From Pseudomonas putida (GTDB taxonomy: Bacteria; Pseudomonadota; Gammaproteobacteria; Pseudomonadales; Pseudomonadaceae), in assembly GCA_041071465.1 (NCBI GenBank), contig CP163498.1, positions 5,102,001 to 5,166,000 of the forward strand: a stretch of DNA of 64,000 nucleotides, read 5' to 3'. Shown in pieces: positions 36,007 through 44,171 of this stretch (position 1 is its first letter; each line of letters starts with the position of its first letter). Position numbers and translations under genes: made by a program. Below the pieces are notes generated by a model that worked only from the letters and a program-made list of their open reading frames with translations, did no database searches and had not been told where the DNA came from.

Positions 36007-36954
36007 TCAGGGCATACTCGGCATTGGTGCGTTTGATCTTTCCGCACCCAGGCGTAATTCTGCGATATCGCGTTTTGGCGGCGTACCGAACTGGCGCCCG
36101 TATTCGCGGCTGAACTGCGAGGGGCTTTCATAGCCGACCTTGAAGGCAGCGGTGGCAGCATCCAGATGCTCGTTGAGCATCAACCGTTTCGCCTCGTTCA
36201 ACCTTAGCCATTTCTGGTACTGCAGCGGACTCATGGCGGTGAGCTGACGGAAATGCTGATGAAAGGTCGAGAGCCCCATCTGTACCCGAGAGGCCAGCTC
36301 GTCCACGCGCAGAGGTGCGGCGTAGTTCAGCTTCATCCAGTCGATAGCCTTGGCAATTCGATGACCTTTGCTGCCCACCGAGGCGATATGGCGCAGCAAG
36401 GGAGCCTGGTCACTCAACAGCAACCGATAATGGATCTCTCGCTGAATCAGCGGCCAGAGCACGGGTATCGCATCCGGCTCCTCAAGCAGATGGATGAGAC
36501 GGGCGAAGCTCTCGAACAATTTCGGGCTCAGCTTGCCCACGCCGGCGCTGGTGTGGAAGGCCTGGCCATTCAGGGGAAGGCGGCCATCCTGGGCGATCAG
36601 CTCCGCCAGTGTGCGCAGGTCTAGCTTGAACACCAAGCCGAGACAGGGCGCTGCATCGCTGGCCATGGTCACCGCTGAGTGGGCAGGGATGTTCAGCGAA
36701 GTGACCAGGAAGCGAGTCGTATCGTAGGGGAAAACGTCGCTGCCGATGACCATTTCCTTAGCGCCCTGTACGACCAGCACGATGCTCGGCTCGATAATGC
36801 AGGTGATCGGTGGGGCTGGGGCGTTACGCCGGTAGACGCTCAGGTCTGCAACGCTCGTCGCGAAGTCGCCAGCAGTTGGCGCGAGGGCGCCGATGACCCT
36901 GCATAGGTTGGCCAGTGGGTTCGTGCTTGAAGGGGGGGGGTGCGCTAATGGCCA
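36007..36954 (-). CDS. AraC-family transcriptional regulator
   Basis: This regulator has an AraC_N cupin-like domain (CIIEPSIVLVVQGAKEMVIG, VTSLNIPAHSAVTMASDAAP) and a C-terminal double HTH (LRVDELASRVQMGLSTFHQH, AATAAFKVGYESPSQFSREY). The full frame opens at ATG 36954, giving 315 aa; the internal GTG 36780 would cut the AraC_N domain. A run of eight Gs at 36932-36939 (encoding Pro-Pro-Pro) lies in this N-terminal part, so its length deserves checking. It is divergent from the hydrolase/MFS pair, which it probably controls. Confidence 0.85.
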   Translation of the reverse strand, partial: WPLAHPPPSSTNPLANLCRVIGALAPTAGDFATSVADLSVYRRNAPAPPITCIIEPSIVLVVQGAKEMVIGSDVFPYDTTRFLVTSLNIPAHSAVTMASDAAPCLGLVFKLDLRTLAELIAQDGRLPLNGQAFHTSAGVGKLSPKLFESFARLIHLLEEPDAIPVLWPLIQREIHYRLLLSDQAPLLRHIASVGSKGHRIAKAIDWMKLNYAAPLRVDELASRVQMGLSTFHQHFRQLTAMSPLQYQKWLRLNEAKRLMLNEHLDAATAAFKVGYESPSQFSREYGRQFGTPPKRDIAELRLGAERSNAPMPSMP

Positions 36955-37177
36955 TCGCGAGGGTTCCGATCACGTATGGCAAAACACTACTTCCAGGTCA
37001 GTTCAGTTGTCCATGCCCAGTGAGCAGGGGCTGGACAATCAGGCAAGAAAAATACCCGTTTGCTCTACTGATTGATCGGTTTACGCGAGGAAGATGGGTG
37101 GCAGACGAGGGGGCGGGACTGTTCAGCAGCGACGGCCTCTCGTGCCACTTCCATTTCGAGCAGACAGGAAGCCATGC

Positions 37178-38206
37178 ATGAAGTCCTTGTTCGTTGCGTT
37201 TGCCTTGATGGCCAGTTCACTTACTGCGGGAGCCGCCGACATGTCCCATGGGGCCAACAATTTCTACAAGAGTGAACAGGTTTCACTCGAACGGGTTTCC
37301 TTCAAGAACCAGTTTCAGATGAATACGGTGGGTAACCTGTTTACCCCCAAGAACCTGAGCCGCGATACCCGTTACCCCGCCATCATCATCGGTCACCCGA
37401 TGGGGGCCGTGAAGGAACAGAGCGCGAATCTTTACGCCCAGAAGCTGGCAGAGCAGGGCTTCGTCACCTTGGCCATTGATCTGTCGTTCTGGGGCGAGAG
37501 CGATGGGCGTCCGCGTAACCTGGTATCGCCGGACATTTATGCCGAAGATTTCAGTGCGGCGGTCGACTATCTTAGCGCCCAGGGTTTCGTTGATCGCAAC
37601 CGTATTGGCGTGCTGGGTATCTGCGGCAGCGGCAGTTTTGCCATCAGTGCGGCGAAGATCGACCCACGCATGAAAGCGATTGCCACGGTCAGCATGTACG
37701 ACATGGGCGCGGCCAATCGCAACGGCCTCAAACATAGCGTCTCTGTCGAGCAGCGCAAGAAGCTTATCGCCGAAGCAACAGCCCGGCGTGATGTCGAATT
37801 TGCGGGTGGGGATATCAAGTACACCAGTGGGACGGTCGACCAACTGACCGAGAACTCCAACGCTATCGAACGGGAATTCTACGACTTCTACCGCACACCA
37901 CGGGGTGAGTTCACCCCCGAAGGGCTATCGCCACTTCTGACGACGCATCCTACTCTGACCAGCAATGTCAGGTTCATGAACTTCTATCCGTTCAATGACA
38001 TCGAGACGATCTCGCCACGCCCTATGCTGTTCATTGCGGGGGAAAACGCTCATTCCCGTGAATTCAGCGAAGAGGCCTATCGCCTTGCCGGTGAACCCAA
38101 GGAGCTTGTGATCGTACCGGGTGCTGGCCATGTCGATCTCTACGACCGTGTTGGCTTGATCCCTTTCAGCAAGCTGGCCTCGTTCTTCCACGAAAACCTC
38201 AAGTAA
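37178..38206 (+). CDS. secreted alpha/beta hydrolase
   Basis: This 342-aa protein starts at ATG 37178 (AGGAAG upstream) with a signal peptide (MKSLFVAFALMASSLTAGAA). The fold shows the oxyanion loop IIGHPMGAVKEQ, the nucleophile elbow GVLGICGSGSFAISAA (G-I-C-G-S, with a cysteine where dienelactone hydrolases have theirs) and a late VPGAGHVDLYD histidine. It resembles a DLH-like/xylanase-like hydrolase of the periplasm. Together with AraC and the MFS gene it forms a regulated cassette. Confidence 0.8.
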   Translation: MKSLFVAFALMASSLTAGAADMSHGANNFYKSEQVSLERVSFKNQFQMNTVGNLFTPKNLSRDTRYPAIIIGHPMGAVKEQSANLYAQKLAEQGFVTLAIDLSFWGESDGRPRNLVSPDIYAEDFSAAVDYLSAQGFVDRNRIGVLGICGSGSFAISAAKIDPRMKAIATVSMYDMGAANRNGLKHSVSVEQRKKLIAEATARRDVEFAGGDIKYTSGTVDQLTENSNAIEREFYDFYRTPRGEFTPEGLSPLLTTHPTLTSNVRFMNFYPFNDIETISPRPMLFIAGENAHSREFSEEAYRLAGEPKELVIVPGAGHVDLYDRVGLIPFSKLASFFHENLK

Positions 38207-38220
38207 CTACTGCAGTCACC

Positions 38221-38245
38221 AGGCCCAGCTCTTCTCGCTGGGCCT
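38221..38245. terminator. hairpin between hydrolase and MFS genes
   Basis: AGGCCCAGC (38221-38229) pairs perfectly with GCTGGGCCT (38237-38245). There is no immediate T run, so it may only partly terminate transcription. Confidence 0.5.
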
Positions 38246-38286
38246 CGGCAGCCGTGTCTTTTGAAATTGGTACATCGAGAACCGCC

Positions 38287-39462
38287 ATGAGCAGCCCAGC
38301 AATACCCCTTCAACACTCACACCGTCAGGTCTGGAGCGCTGTCCTGGCGATGGCGCTCTGCGCCTTCGCTTTAGTGGCCTCAGAGTTTCTGCCGGTGAGT
38401 TTGCTCACGCCGATTGCATCGGACTTGTCATTGACGGAAGGCCAAGCCGGGCAGGCCATTTCCATCTCGGGTTTCTTTGCTGTCATTACCAGCCTGTGGC
38501 TGGCCAGCGTGACCCAGGGGATCGACCGCAAGCCTGTGCTGCTGGCCACAACGGCGCTCATGCTGGTATCCGGTGGGATGGTGGCGTTTGCTCCGAACTA
38601 CCTGACGTTGATGGTAGGGCGAGCCATACTTGGAATCGCCATTGGCGGATACTGGTCGATGTCCACCGCAGTGGTGATGCGCATTGCGCCCGAGGCGCTC
38701 GTTCCGAAGGCGATTGCTGTGATGCAGGGCGGTACCGCGTTAGCTACGGCAATCGCAGCGCCGGTTGGAAGCTACCTAGGCGGCACCATTGGCTGGAGAG
38801 GGGCATTCTTTTGCGTGGTGCCTTTGGCTGCACTAGCGTTGATCTGGCAAACTTTTACTCTGCCGGCAATGCCGAATGAGCGGACTCAAGTATCGGCCAC
38901 CGGCTCATTACGCTTGCTTGGGGACAGCAAGGTCGCCCTCGGCATGGCCGCAGTTGCGTTTCTCTTCATGGGGCAGTTCACACTCTTCACGTATCTGCGG
39001 CCTTTCCTGGAGACGGTCACGCATGTCGATGTGCCTACGCTTTCGCTCTTGCTCTTGATCATCGGTGCCGCAGGATTGGTAGGCACCATGTTAGCCGGCT
39101 CTCTCGTTAGTCATAGTCTGAACAAGGTTTTGGTGGGAATACCTTTGAGCATGACCGCCATCGCGTTCGCCGTTATCGCGATTGGTAGCTGGGTCGTTCC
39201 AGTCGCCGCAGTGCTGGGCCTATGGGGTCTGGTCGCGACTTGTGCGCCTGTGGGCTGGTTCACTTGGTTGGCCAGAGCACTGCCGCACAATGCCGAAGCC
39301 GGAGGTGGATTGATGGTCGCGGTGATTCAATTGGCAATCACTGTTGGTGCGACGGTAGGCGGGGTGCTTTACGACAGGATGGGGTATCAGGCTACCTTCA
39401 TTGCCAGTGGCGTGTTCTTGCTCATCGCAACCGCTCTGAGTGTGATGACAAGTCGAAGATAG
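38287..39462 (+). CDS. MFS transporter (sugar/purine efflux-like)
   Basis: This 391-aa inner-membrane MFS protein has 12 helices. ASEFLPVSLLTPIASDL in helix 1 and GGYWSMSTAVVMRIAPEALVPK (read in two parts) after helix 4 are typical of the NepI/SotB/AraJ branch that exports purine nucleosides or sugars. ATG 38287 is preferred over GTG 38254. It is the last gene of the AraC-hydrolase-MFS cassette. Confidence 0.82.
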   Translation: MSSPAIPLQHSHRQVWSAVLAMALCAFALVASEFLPVSLLTPIASDLSLTEGQAGQAISISGFFAVITSLWLASVTQGIDRKPVLLATTALMLVSGGMVAFAPNYLTLMVGRAILGIAIGGYWSMSTAVVMRIAPEALVPKAIAVMQGGTALATAIAAPVGSYLGGTIGWRGAFFCVVPLAALALIWQTFTLPAMPNERTQVSATGSLRLLGDSKVALGMAAVAFLFMGQFTLFTYLRPFLETVTHVDVPTLSLLLLIIGAAGLVGTMLAGSLVSHSLNKVLVGIPLSMTAIAFAVIAIGSWVVPVAAVLGLWGLVATCAPVGWFTWLARALPHNAEAGGGLMVAVIQLAITVGATVGGVLYDRMGYQATFIASGVFLLIATALSVMTSRR

Positions 39463-39579
39463 CCTGTAGTTGCCAGCGGCAGTCGGTTTAATCTATCCGT
39501 CGCAACCAGCATTGATTTCCTAAACTTTTGAAGCCGCTGCTGTGCTTTTTGCCCCAGTGGCTGGCACAGTCTTCATGCT

Positions 39580-39670
39580 GTCATCAGCTCATTTTGATGA
39601 CCCGTGCCTTGGCCTGGACGGGAGGCCGTGTAAGATGCCGCTCAACCGAGCGTGGGCAGCCAAGGCAGCG
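39580..39670 (+). pseudogene. C-terminal remnant of family A, module 2
   Basis: The frame reads MTRALAWTGGRVRCRSTERG, which matches MTRALAWGVGRARCLATERH of the intact copy at 35220-35510. The N-terminal two-thirds of the gene is absent. It occupies the same position relative to family B as the intact gene does in module 1. Confidence 0.65.
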
Positions 39671-39715
39671 GCTTGCTGCAGTGTTTTGCAGGACGCCGTG
39701 GGTAGCAATTAACTT

Positions 39716-39943
39716 TCAGCGATCCACGGCTTGATGAGCCCAGGCGGCGTAAGCCGCTTTGAGAGACTGAGGCAGGTGTCGTAAATCGGGTTTCAATCCG
39801 CCCGACTGCTTCAGCCACTCAGTCAGCCAGGCGATGACCAGAGTGCGAGTGACAGGGCTAGGCCCAACTTGGCGCTCCAGTTCGGCAGCTACATGATCTA
39901 GGAACGCGATCTTAGCGTCCAACTGGGCCAGCTGATCAACCAT
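39716..39943 (-). CDS. small protein family B, module 2 copy
   Basis: This 75-aa protein (MVDQLAQLDAKIAFLDHVAA, then LERQVGPSPVTRTLVIAWLT and LKQSGGLKPDLRHLPQSLKA) is intact and more complete than its paralogue at 35545. AGGAGGACAAGACA lies upstream of ATG 39943. Function unknown. It lies 12 bases after the minus-strand family A gene, so the two are likely co-transcribed. Confidence 0.7.
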   Translation of the reverse strand: MVDQLAQLDAKIAFLDHVAAELERQVGPSPVTRTLVIAWLTEWLKQSGGLKPDLRHLPQSLKAAYAAWAHQAVDR

Positions 39944-39955
39944 TGTCTTGTCCTC

Positions 39956-40162
39956 CTACCCCATGTGCTGCTTTGGCTCCAAGGTGTATAGAGCCAGCGC
40001 ACGACCCCGGCCAGCACCCCACGCCATGGCTCGAATTACCGATTCACCAGGGCGCTTTGCATAGGCTTCCTCAATCCTGACCAAGCCTGAGCGCTCATAG
40101 ATCCCGATGAACAACTGGGTATCCCCAGAGCTGGATCTGCCCATGCCCAAAATACTGCTCAT
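39956..40162 (-). CDS. small protein family A, minus-strand copy of module 2
   Basis: This 68-aa protein has GDTQLFIGIYERSGLVRIEE and PGESVIRAMAWGAGRGRALA, paralogous to the C-terminal half of the 96-aa family A protein at 35220. GGAGGCAAGGATGCGACATCG-like sequence upstream provides a weak ribosome-binding site. It precedes family B on the same strand. Confidence 0.65.
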   Translation of the reverse strand: MSSILGMGRSSSGDTQLFIGIYERSGLVRIEEAYAKRPGESVIRAMAWGAGRGRALALYTLEPKQHMG

Positions 40163-40433
40163 CGATGTCGCATCCTTGCCTCCTGATCACCTCTCCTTCA
40201 AGCGAGCTTAGTCCGTTTCGTCTAGAGCGGCGTTTTCAATCATTTCGGGACATTCCAATACATGCCTTCTTTGACTCACGCATGCTCATATGGCCGCTGG
40301 GAATTCGGTGACTCCATGCTTCTTCACCAGGAAAGCTGCCAGTTCGGAACTCCGTATTCAGCGATGGATCATCAGATCATGGATGATCACTTTCGCGTTT
40401 AGGATGTCGCCCATTCTCCAGGTGCGATCCCTC

Positions 40434-40844
40434 ATGAGCGTCACCAAGCATCGCCCGGTCAGAGCTAAGGCCACGATCATCTGCTCACGAAATGACAAGG
40501 TTCTGCTAGTCCGCAGGAAGGGTGCTAAATGGAAGTTTCCAAGCGGCGTGCTCGCGACCGGTGAAGCGCCAATCGTCGCCGCTGCCCGTGAGCTTTGGAA
40601 GGGGCTAGCGCTTCATCGCACAAGCTTGAACGCTGTGGGCACTGTCGAGGTAGGCAACGTTCTCCACCATATTTTTACGACTGACGTACCCGACGGTTGC
40701 TGCGTCGCGCTTGGCAGAGGCATCGTTGATTGTAAGTGGATTTGTTGGGAGGACTTGAGTTCAACCATGCTGAAGCCCACAGCCGCTGCTTTGCTTTCAC
40801 GAGACCTGCAGGAGCTCGTTTACCATGATGGGCGACTGGAATGA
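40434..40844 (+). CDS. Nudix-fold protein with disrupted catalytic box
   Basis: This 136-aa protein has a Nudix-like fold (AKATIICSRNDKVLLVRRKG). Its Nudix box reads GVLATGEAPIVAAARELWKG. The first glycine, glutamate and REL are kept, but the two metal-binding glutamates of RELxEE are replaced by Lys-Gly. It is therefore probably not a pyrophosphohydrolase, and could be a binding or regulatory protein or a decaying gene. AGGTG lies upstream of ATG 40434. Two Nudix genes with better boxes lie at 50142 and 53083. Confidence 0.75.
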   Translation: MSVTKHRPVRAKATIICSRNDKVLLVRRKGAKWKFPSGVLATGEAPIVAAARELWKGLALHRTSLNAVGTVEVGNVLHHIFTTDVPDGCCVALGRGIVDCKWICWEDLSSTMLKPTAAALLSRDLQELVYHDGRLE

Positions 40845-40925
40845 GTGTGGGCTTTCAACACAAACTGAACGTCAAGATCAGCGTTTGGGTCGGATCGTTA
40901 ACTGTCATGAAAAAGGATGTTAGCG

Positions 40926-41198
40926 ATGAAAGCGATGACTCGAGTGTTCACTGGCCTGGCATTGGTTGGTGCTATGGGGGCTTCTTCCGCTTGGGCTGAT
41001 ACGCCCGGAGCTGACTGGAAGGTGAATAAGGATCAGGCCGAGGCAGCCCTGAAAGGGGCAGGCTACACCCAGATCACCAAAATCGAAGCTGACGATGGTC
41101 ATTGGGAAGGTGAGGGCATCAAGGCTGACGGCAAGCAGTACGAATTCCAGGTAGATCCGCACGACGGCAAAATCATCAAAGACGAACTGGATAACTGA
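40926..41198 (+). CDS. periplasmic PepSY-domain protein
   Basis: This 90-aa protein has a signal peptide (RVFTGLALVGAMGASSAWAD, cleavage after AWA) and a PepSY-type body (NKDQAEAALKGAGYTQITKI, then GKQYEFQVDPHDGKIIKDEL). ATG 40926 has AAAAGG about nine bases upstream; ATG 40917 would be too close. PepSY proteins are thought to inhibit proteases or sense envelope stress. A strong terminator follows. Confidence 0.88.
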   Translation: MKAMTRVFTGLALVGAMGASSAWADTPGADWKVNKDQAEAALKGAGYTQITKIEADDGHWEGEGIKADGKQYEFQVDPHDGKIIKDELDN

Positions 41199-41224
41199 TC
41201 AGGGCGGGTATTGCTCTCTGGGCG

Positions 41225-41251
41225 GCCCGCGCGTGGAGCGCGGGCTTTTTT
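41225..41251 (+). terminator. rho-independent terminator after PepSY gene
   Basis: GCCCGCGC (41225-41232), loop GTGGA, GCGCGGGC (41238-41245) and six Ts. Confidence 0.92.
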
Positions 41252-41287
41252 CTGCTAGCAGTCCATTCTCTTTGGCCCTGAACAACG

Positions 41288-41626
41288 TTATCGGTTGTCC
41301 TCAGTCATGCCACTGTCTTCATCCTGTACCGCTTGCGAAGCTTCATCAATTTCGCTTTGCCCATTGTCCGATTTGGGCCCCGTGGTATGGCCTCCCATCC
41401 CACCCTGATGAGCTGCACCAGCTGCGCCCTGGTGATCGCTTTGGTATCCACCGCCTAAGTCTTGATCACCTTGAGGGACTTCTCGTTGAGGGTCGGATTC
41501 GCCTTCCCACGTCTGTCCGCCCGTTTGACCGGGCTCAGATGGCGGGTGTGGGTCATTCTCGAAGCCACCAGGATTGTTCTGATCGGTGCCGCCTTGTTGA
41601 CCGGTCTTGTCTGGATCGTTTGCCAT
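41288..41626 (-). CDS. Gly/Gln-rich hydrophilic protein, 112 aa
   Basis: The product is of low complexity (DPDKTGQQGGTDQNNPGGFE, HQGAAGAAHQGGMGGHTTGP), without hydrophobic stretches, and probably disordered. ATG 41626 has GAGG eight bases upstream. Such proteins are common in Pseudomonas stress regions; its function is unknown. It is convergent with the PepSY gene. Confidence 0.65.
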   Translation of the reverse strand: MANDPDKTGQQGGTDQNNPGGFENDPHPPSEPGQTGGQTWEGESDPQREVPQGDQDLGGGYQSDHQGAAGAAHQGGMGGHTTGPKSDNGQSEIDEASQAVQDEDSGMTEDNR

Positions 41627-41781
41627 GATCACTTACCTCGAAGGTTCACACAGGGAGCCTGTGTTTCCTTGAGATACCGAGCAACAGCATCCCGCTCCCA
41701 ATACTTTCGTACTGGCTGACCGGGGGCGCGAAAGGTCGTAAATGGTAACGTCTTGCACGATAAAGGTCGTTGCAATACGCC

Positions 41782-41950
41782 CCGCAAGCGGAGCGCGCCG
41801 GCCAGGATGGCCAGAGGCGTGAGGATGGAAGCCCGACCGGGCCGTACCCTGCCAACGGCAGGGTGCGGTTCACGACAGCCGTCCCCAGAGGGGCACGTCA
41901 AGGTGGCGATCAAGCTTCCGCTGCTATTCAGGCTTGAAACGCCAACTTGA
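41782..41950. ncRNA. dispersed structured element, copy 1
   Basis: This non-coding element begins CCGCAAGCGGAGCGCGCC and continues through GAGGCGTGAGGATGGAAGC, GTGCGGTTCACGAC and CCGTCCCCAGAGGGGCACG. It folds into successive hairpins: CGC/GCG, GGCCA/TGGCC, CCCTGCC/GGCAGGG and CCCC/GGGG. The hairpin arms differ from those of the copy at 45299, but pairing is kept, which points to a structured RNA. The extension to 41950 includes GATCAAGCTTCCG and a TCAAG...CTTGA pairing. The strand that is transcribed is unknown. Confidence 0.55.
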
Positions 41951-42013
41951 TTGGATTTCCCAGGCTGAGAGGGTAGGGCCGACAACTTCCCAATTGATCG
42001 TGGAACAGTATCC

Positions 42014-42095
42014 AAAAGAAAGCCCGCTGGGGGCGGGCAAAGGAGCTTCTATCACACGTAGGGATAGCTAACATTCCCACACCGTATGTGAAAAG
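42014..42095 (-). ncRNA. candidate small RNA with intrinsic terminator, copy a
   Basis: On the minus strand a conserved block runs from TTTTCACAT through GTGTGGGAATGTTAGCTAT and CCCTACGTGTGATAGAAGCT to the stem GCCCGC/GCGGGC (42022-42038) followed by TTTCTTTT. It is nearly identical to the block at 46338. GGGA/TCCC and CACA/TGTG pairings are possible before the terminator. No minus-strand gene lies upstream within the adjacent 1 kb, so it is not simply a gene terminator. Confidence 0.55.
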
Positions 42096-42273
42096 GGCAT
42101 GAATAATATCGGGCGAGGTCTATCGCAAACCGCTTGCGTGAGCCCAGGATGTGTAAGCCGAAACCAGGCTTTGAGGGATGCTCGGCAAGCCCTGCTCAAT
42201 TTCGGCCAACTGTGACTCTCATCGCAGGCGCGTTTCGTCCGCACTACCTATGCAGCCGGGGATCCTTCGAATA

Positions 42274-42289
42274 CTGTATTCCCATACAG
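42274..42289. promoter_or_regulatory. LexA-type SOS box
   Basis: CTGTATTCCCATACAG fits the CTG-N10-CAG consensus of gammaproteobacterial LexA. The full palindrome ACTGTAT-TCCC-ATACAGT (42273-42290) is perfect. It sits 18-33 bases upstream of the start of the 76-aa gene, a normal position for repression. Confidence 0.75.
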
Positions 42290-42306
42290 TTATAGAGAAT
42301 GCCGCC

Positions 42307-42537
42307 ATGACAGGCACCAATCTGCCCGTAATGTCGATCCAAGAGTGGCGGCAGCTGCTCAACGACACCGAGGCCCTGCTCCTCGCACCTAAGAAACATC
42401 ACAGGGAGCTTCTGCATCACGCATATGCGCTACGTGATACGCATGCCGTAGACTCAGGAACCTTGGCCGATATGCTGGAGCTCGCGGACGAAGCATTGAT
42501 GTACGCCCACTCCGTCCAAGCTGATCCGCAGTGGTAG
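42307..42537 (+). CDS. unknown 76-aa protein behind a LexA box
   Basis: This small protein (MSIQEWRQLLNDTEALLLAP, HHRELLHHAYALRDTHAVDS, LADMLELADEALMYAHS) is helical, histidine-rich and has no recognised domain. The ATG at 42307 has only a weak ribosome-binding site. The perfect LexA palindrome just upstream predicts induction after DNA damage. It does not look like SulA or a polymerase subunit; a division or toxin-like role is possible but unsupported. Confidence 0.65.
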   Translation: MTGTNLPVMSIQEWRQLLNDTEALLLAPKKHHRELLHHAYALRDTHAVDSGTLADMLELADEALMYAHSVQADPQW

Positions 42538-42599
42538 GCTAAATACACGCCCGGGTGGGATGGCGTCGTGTGGGATAGCAATGGCGAAAGGAAGAGATC

Positions 42600-42808
42600 G
42601 TGAAAAGAGATCTGAGCAAGGTACTCATGCCTGACCACCCCTGTACACCGAGGCCGTGGAAGCACTCAAGCTGTACCACCAAGCCCAGGCGAAAGGGGTA
42701 GTCGGAGCGGAGCTGAAGCGGCTCAAGCTGATGGCCGAGCATCGCTTCCAGGCGTTCACCGACTACCAGTTGCACGCCCTAGGCGGGCCCACAGAGAAAG
42801 GTCATTAA
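42600..42808 (+). pseudogene. family C small protein (about 70 aa), one-base frameshift
   Basis: GTG 42600 (AGGAAGAG upstream) opens KRDLSKVLMPDHP; the frame then breaks in CCACCCCTGTAC near 42640-42644. In the next frame the family continues YTEAVEALKLYHQAQAKGVV and AEHRFQAFTDYQLHALGGPT to TAA 42806-42808. One missing base restores homology with the 70-aa protein at 54095 (DHPMYSDAVEAMKRYHQAQT). It could be an undercalled base in the C run. Confidence 0.7.
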
Positions 42809-42983
42809 CAGGCGGCCTGCATCAGGCCGATACCCTGCATGCAAGGTGTGGAAATTTGCCATGTACGTGACCAGTGATTTTTATCGATGCTTACCAGCCG
42901 TTTGCATTCGACGTGGCCAGCCACTTGCAATCGTTACGACCAATCGCCCACATGGCTAAGAGGCGCAAGCAGTAATTCACGAT

Positions 42984-43007
42984 TGACCGCTAACGACCCA
43001 TAGCGGC
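42984..43007. repeat. GACCGC/GCGGCC Pseudomonas dispersed repeat
   Basis: TGACCGC (42984-42990) and GCGGCCA (43003-43009) flank the block TAACGACCCATA, a degenerate inverted copy of the repeat at 45154 (TGTCCGC-AATGGGTCGGTA-GCGGACA). It resembles a scattered Pseudomonas repeat with a GGGTCG core. Confidence 0.45.
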
Positions 43008-43030
43008 CATCCAACTGCTGGCGCTATTTA

Positions 43031-43405
43031 TTATTCTCTTGCCCTCGCCGTTCCTTGGTGGAACGCCAATTGCCAATCGCATCCTACTTGGCGCCATATC
43101 GAGCTTCTCAAAGACTCGCTACCGCCGCTCGGATCAAGAACAGCGCATCGATAGGTGCTCAGCACCACTGTTTCGGAGAGGATGCGTATCTGAAAATCGT
43201 AGATCTGACGCTGGACAAAGTCTTGTTCCAGCAAGGCGTCGATGATCTGTGCTCGGTTCCAAACGACACCATTCGCGCCAAATTCTACAAAATCTGGAGC
43301 CAGCAAGCTGTTCAGTATGTCGCGATCAAGACGAGTTTTGCGCTCAAGCAGACGTACTTCCAGCGCGTGAATGGCTGACTCCAGCCATGCCTTCGAAACA
43401 CTCAT
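43031..43405 (-). CDS. DUF4440 / NTF2-like protein
   Basis: This 124-aa protein matches the DUF4440 fold: MSVSKAWLESAIHALEVRLL helix, then LNSLLAPDFVEFGANGVVWN and DFQIRILSETVVLSTYRCAV. ATG 43405 has AGAAGG eight bases upstream; the longer upstream frame lacks a start signal. The family includes small enzymes, ligand binders and immunity-like proteins. Function unknown. Confidence 0.75.
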   Translation of the reverse strand: MSVSKAWLESAIHALEVRLLERKTRLDRDILNSLLAPDFVEFGANGVVWNRAQIIDALLEQDFVQRQIYDFQIRILSETVVLSTYRCAVLDPSGGSESLRSSIWRQVGCDWQLAFHQGTARARE

Positions 43406-43625
43406 GTTGTTGACCTTCTCGTGTGAAACATAATCCCCCCGATAGGCATGGCTGGATGGAACCAAACCGTTACTGTTGGTCTGGAAACACTGCCGAAACA
43501 GTTTGCGCGGCTGCGGAGCAGGGCAAATCTGCTGATTAGCCATTACAAGCGCCAGTTGATCGTAACTCGCCAACTGGCATGGCGCATGCAGCATGTCTAC
43601 GGCGTACCCTTTTAGGTCTTATCTC

Positions 43626-44171
43626 ATGGATAGCATCAGCTTGTTACCCAAGCTCCTTGTCCGCAAGCCTGTCAGTGACGATGCCGCTGCCATAGCCATC
43701 CTTCACATCCGCAGTTGGCAAAGCGCCTACGTAGGGCTGCTGTCGAAACGATACCTGAGCGCCTTAGACACCAGTGTGGAACGCCGTGTGGTGTTCCTGA
43801 AGCAGGCAATCGAGTCTGGCAGCCCCTCAATTCGCGTGGCCGAATTGGATGGGCAAGTGATTGGGTGGGTTTCGTTCGGCCCTAGCCGTGACCAGGATGC
43901 TCCCAACGGCACTGCTGAACTGATGGCAATCTACCTCGACCCATTATGCTGGGCACGTGGTATTGGCACGGCTCTTTGGGCAGAGGCCCGGCAGGCATTG
44001 ATGGGCCATGGCTATCAACAGGTTTGTGCGTGGGTGCTCGACGGCAACGAGCGAGCCACACGCTTTTACTGCAAGCATGGTTTTTCAGCGCAGGCAGGAA
44101 GCCAACGCATCTTTGAAGAAAATTGTGAACCCCTCTCGCTTACCCGCTATGGCTTGATGCTCGATTCATGA
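43626..44171 (+). CDS. GNAT-family N-acetyltransferase
   Basis: This 181-aa GNAT protein has the N-terminal SDDAAAIAILHIRSWQSAY (typical of the ribosomal/aminoglycoside-like branch), motif A LDPLCWARGIGTALWAEARQ (acetyl-CoA pyrophosphate loop R-G-I-G-T) and a C-terminal NERATRFYCKHGF. The acceptor is unknown. ATG 43626 follows AGGTC; an in-frame ATG at 43593 lacks a ribosome-binding site. It overlaps the next GNAT gene by four bases (ATGA). Confidence 0.82.
   Translation: MDSISLLPKLLVRKPVSDDAAAIAILHIRSWQSAYVGLLSKRYLSALDTSVERRVVFLKQAIESGSPSIRVAELDGQVIGWVSFGPSRDQDAPNGTAELMAIYLDPLCWARGIGTALWAEARQALMGHGYQQVCAWVLDGNERATRFYCKHGFSAQAGSQRIFEENCEPLSLTRYGLMLDS

Noticed and set aside
41629..42015. long minus-strand open frame over structured element copy 1
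   Set aside because: It translates the RASILTPL-type string of a non-coding repeat and overlaps strong hairpins, with no ribosome-binding site; treated as spurious.
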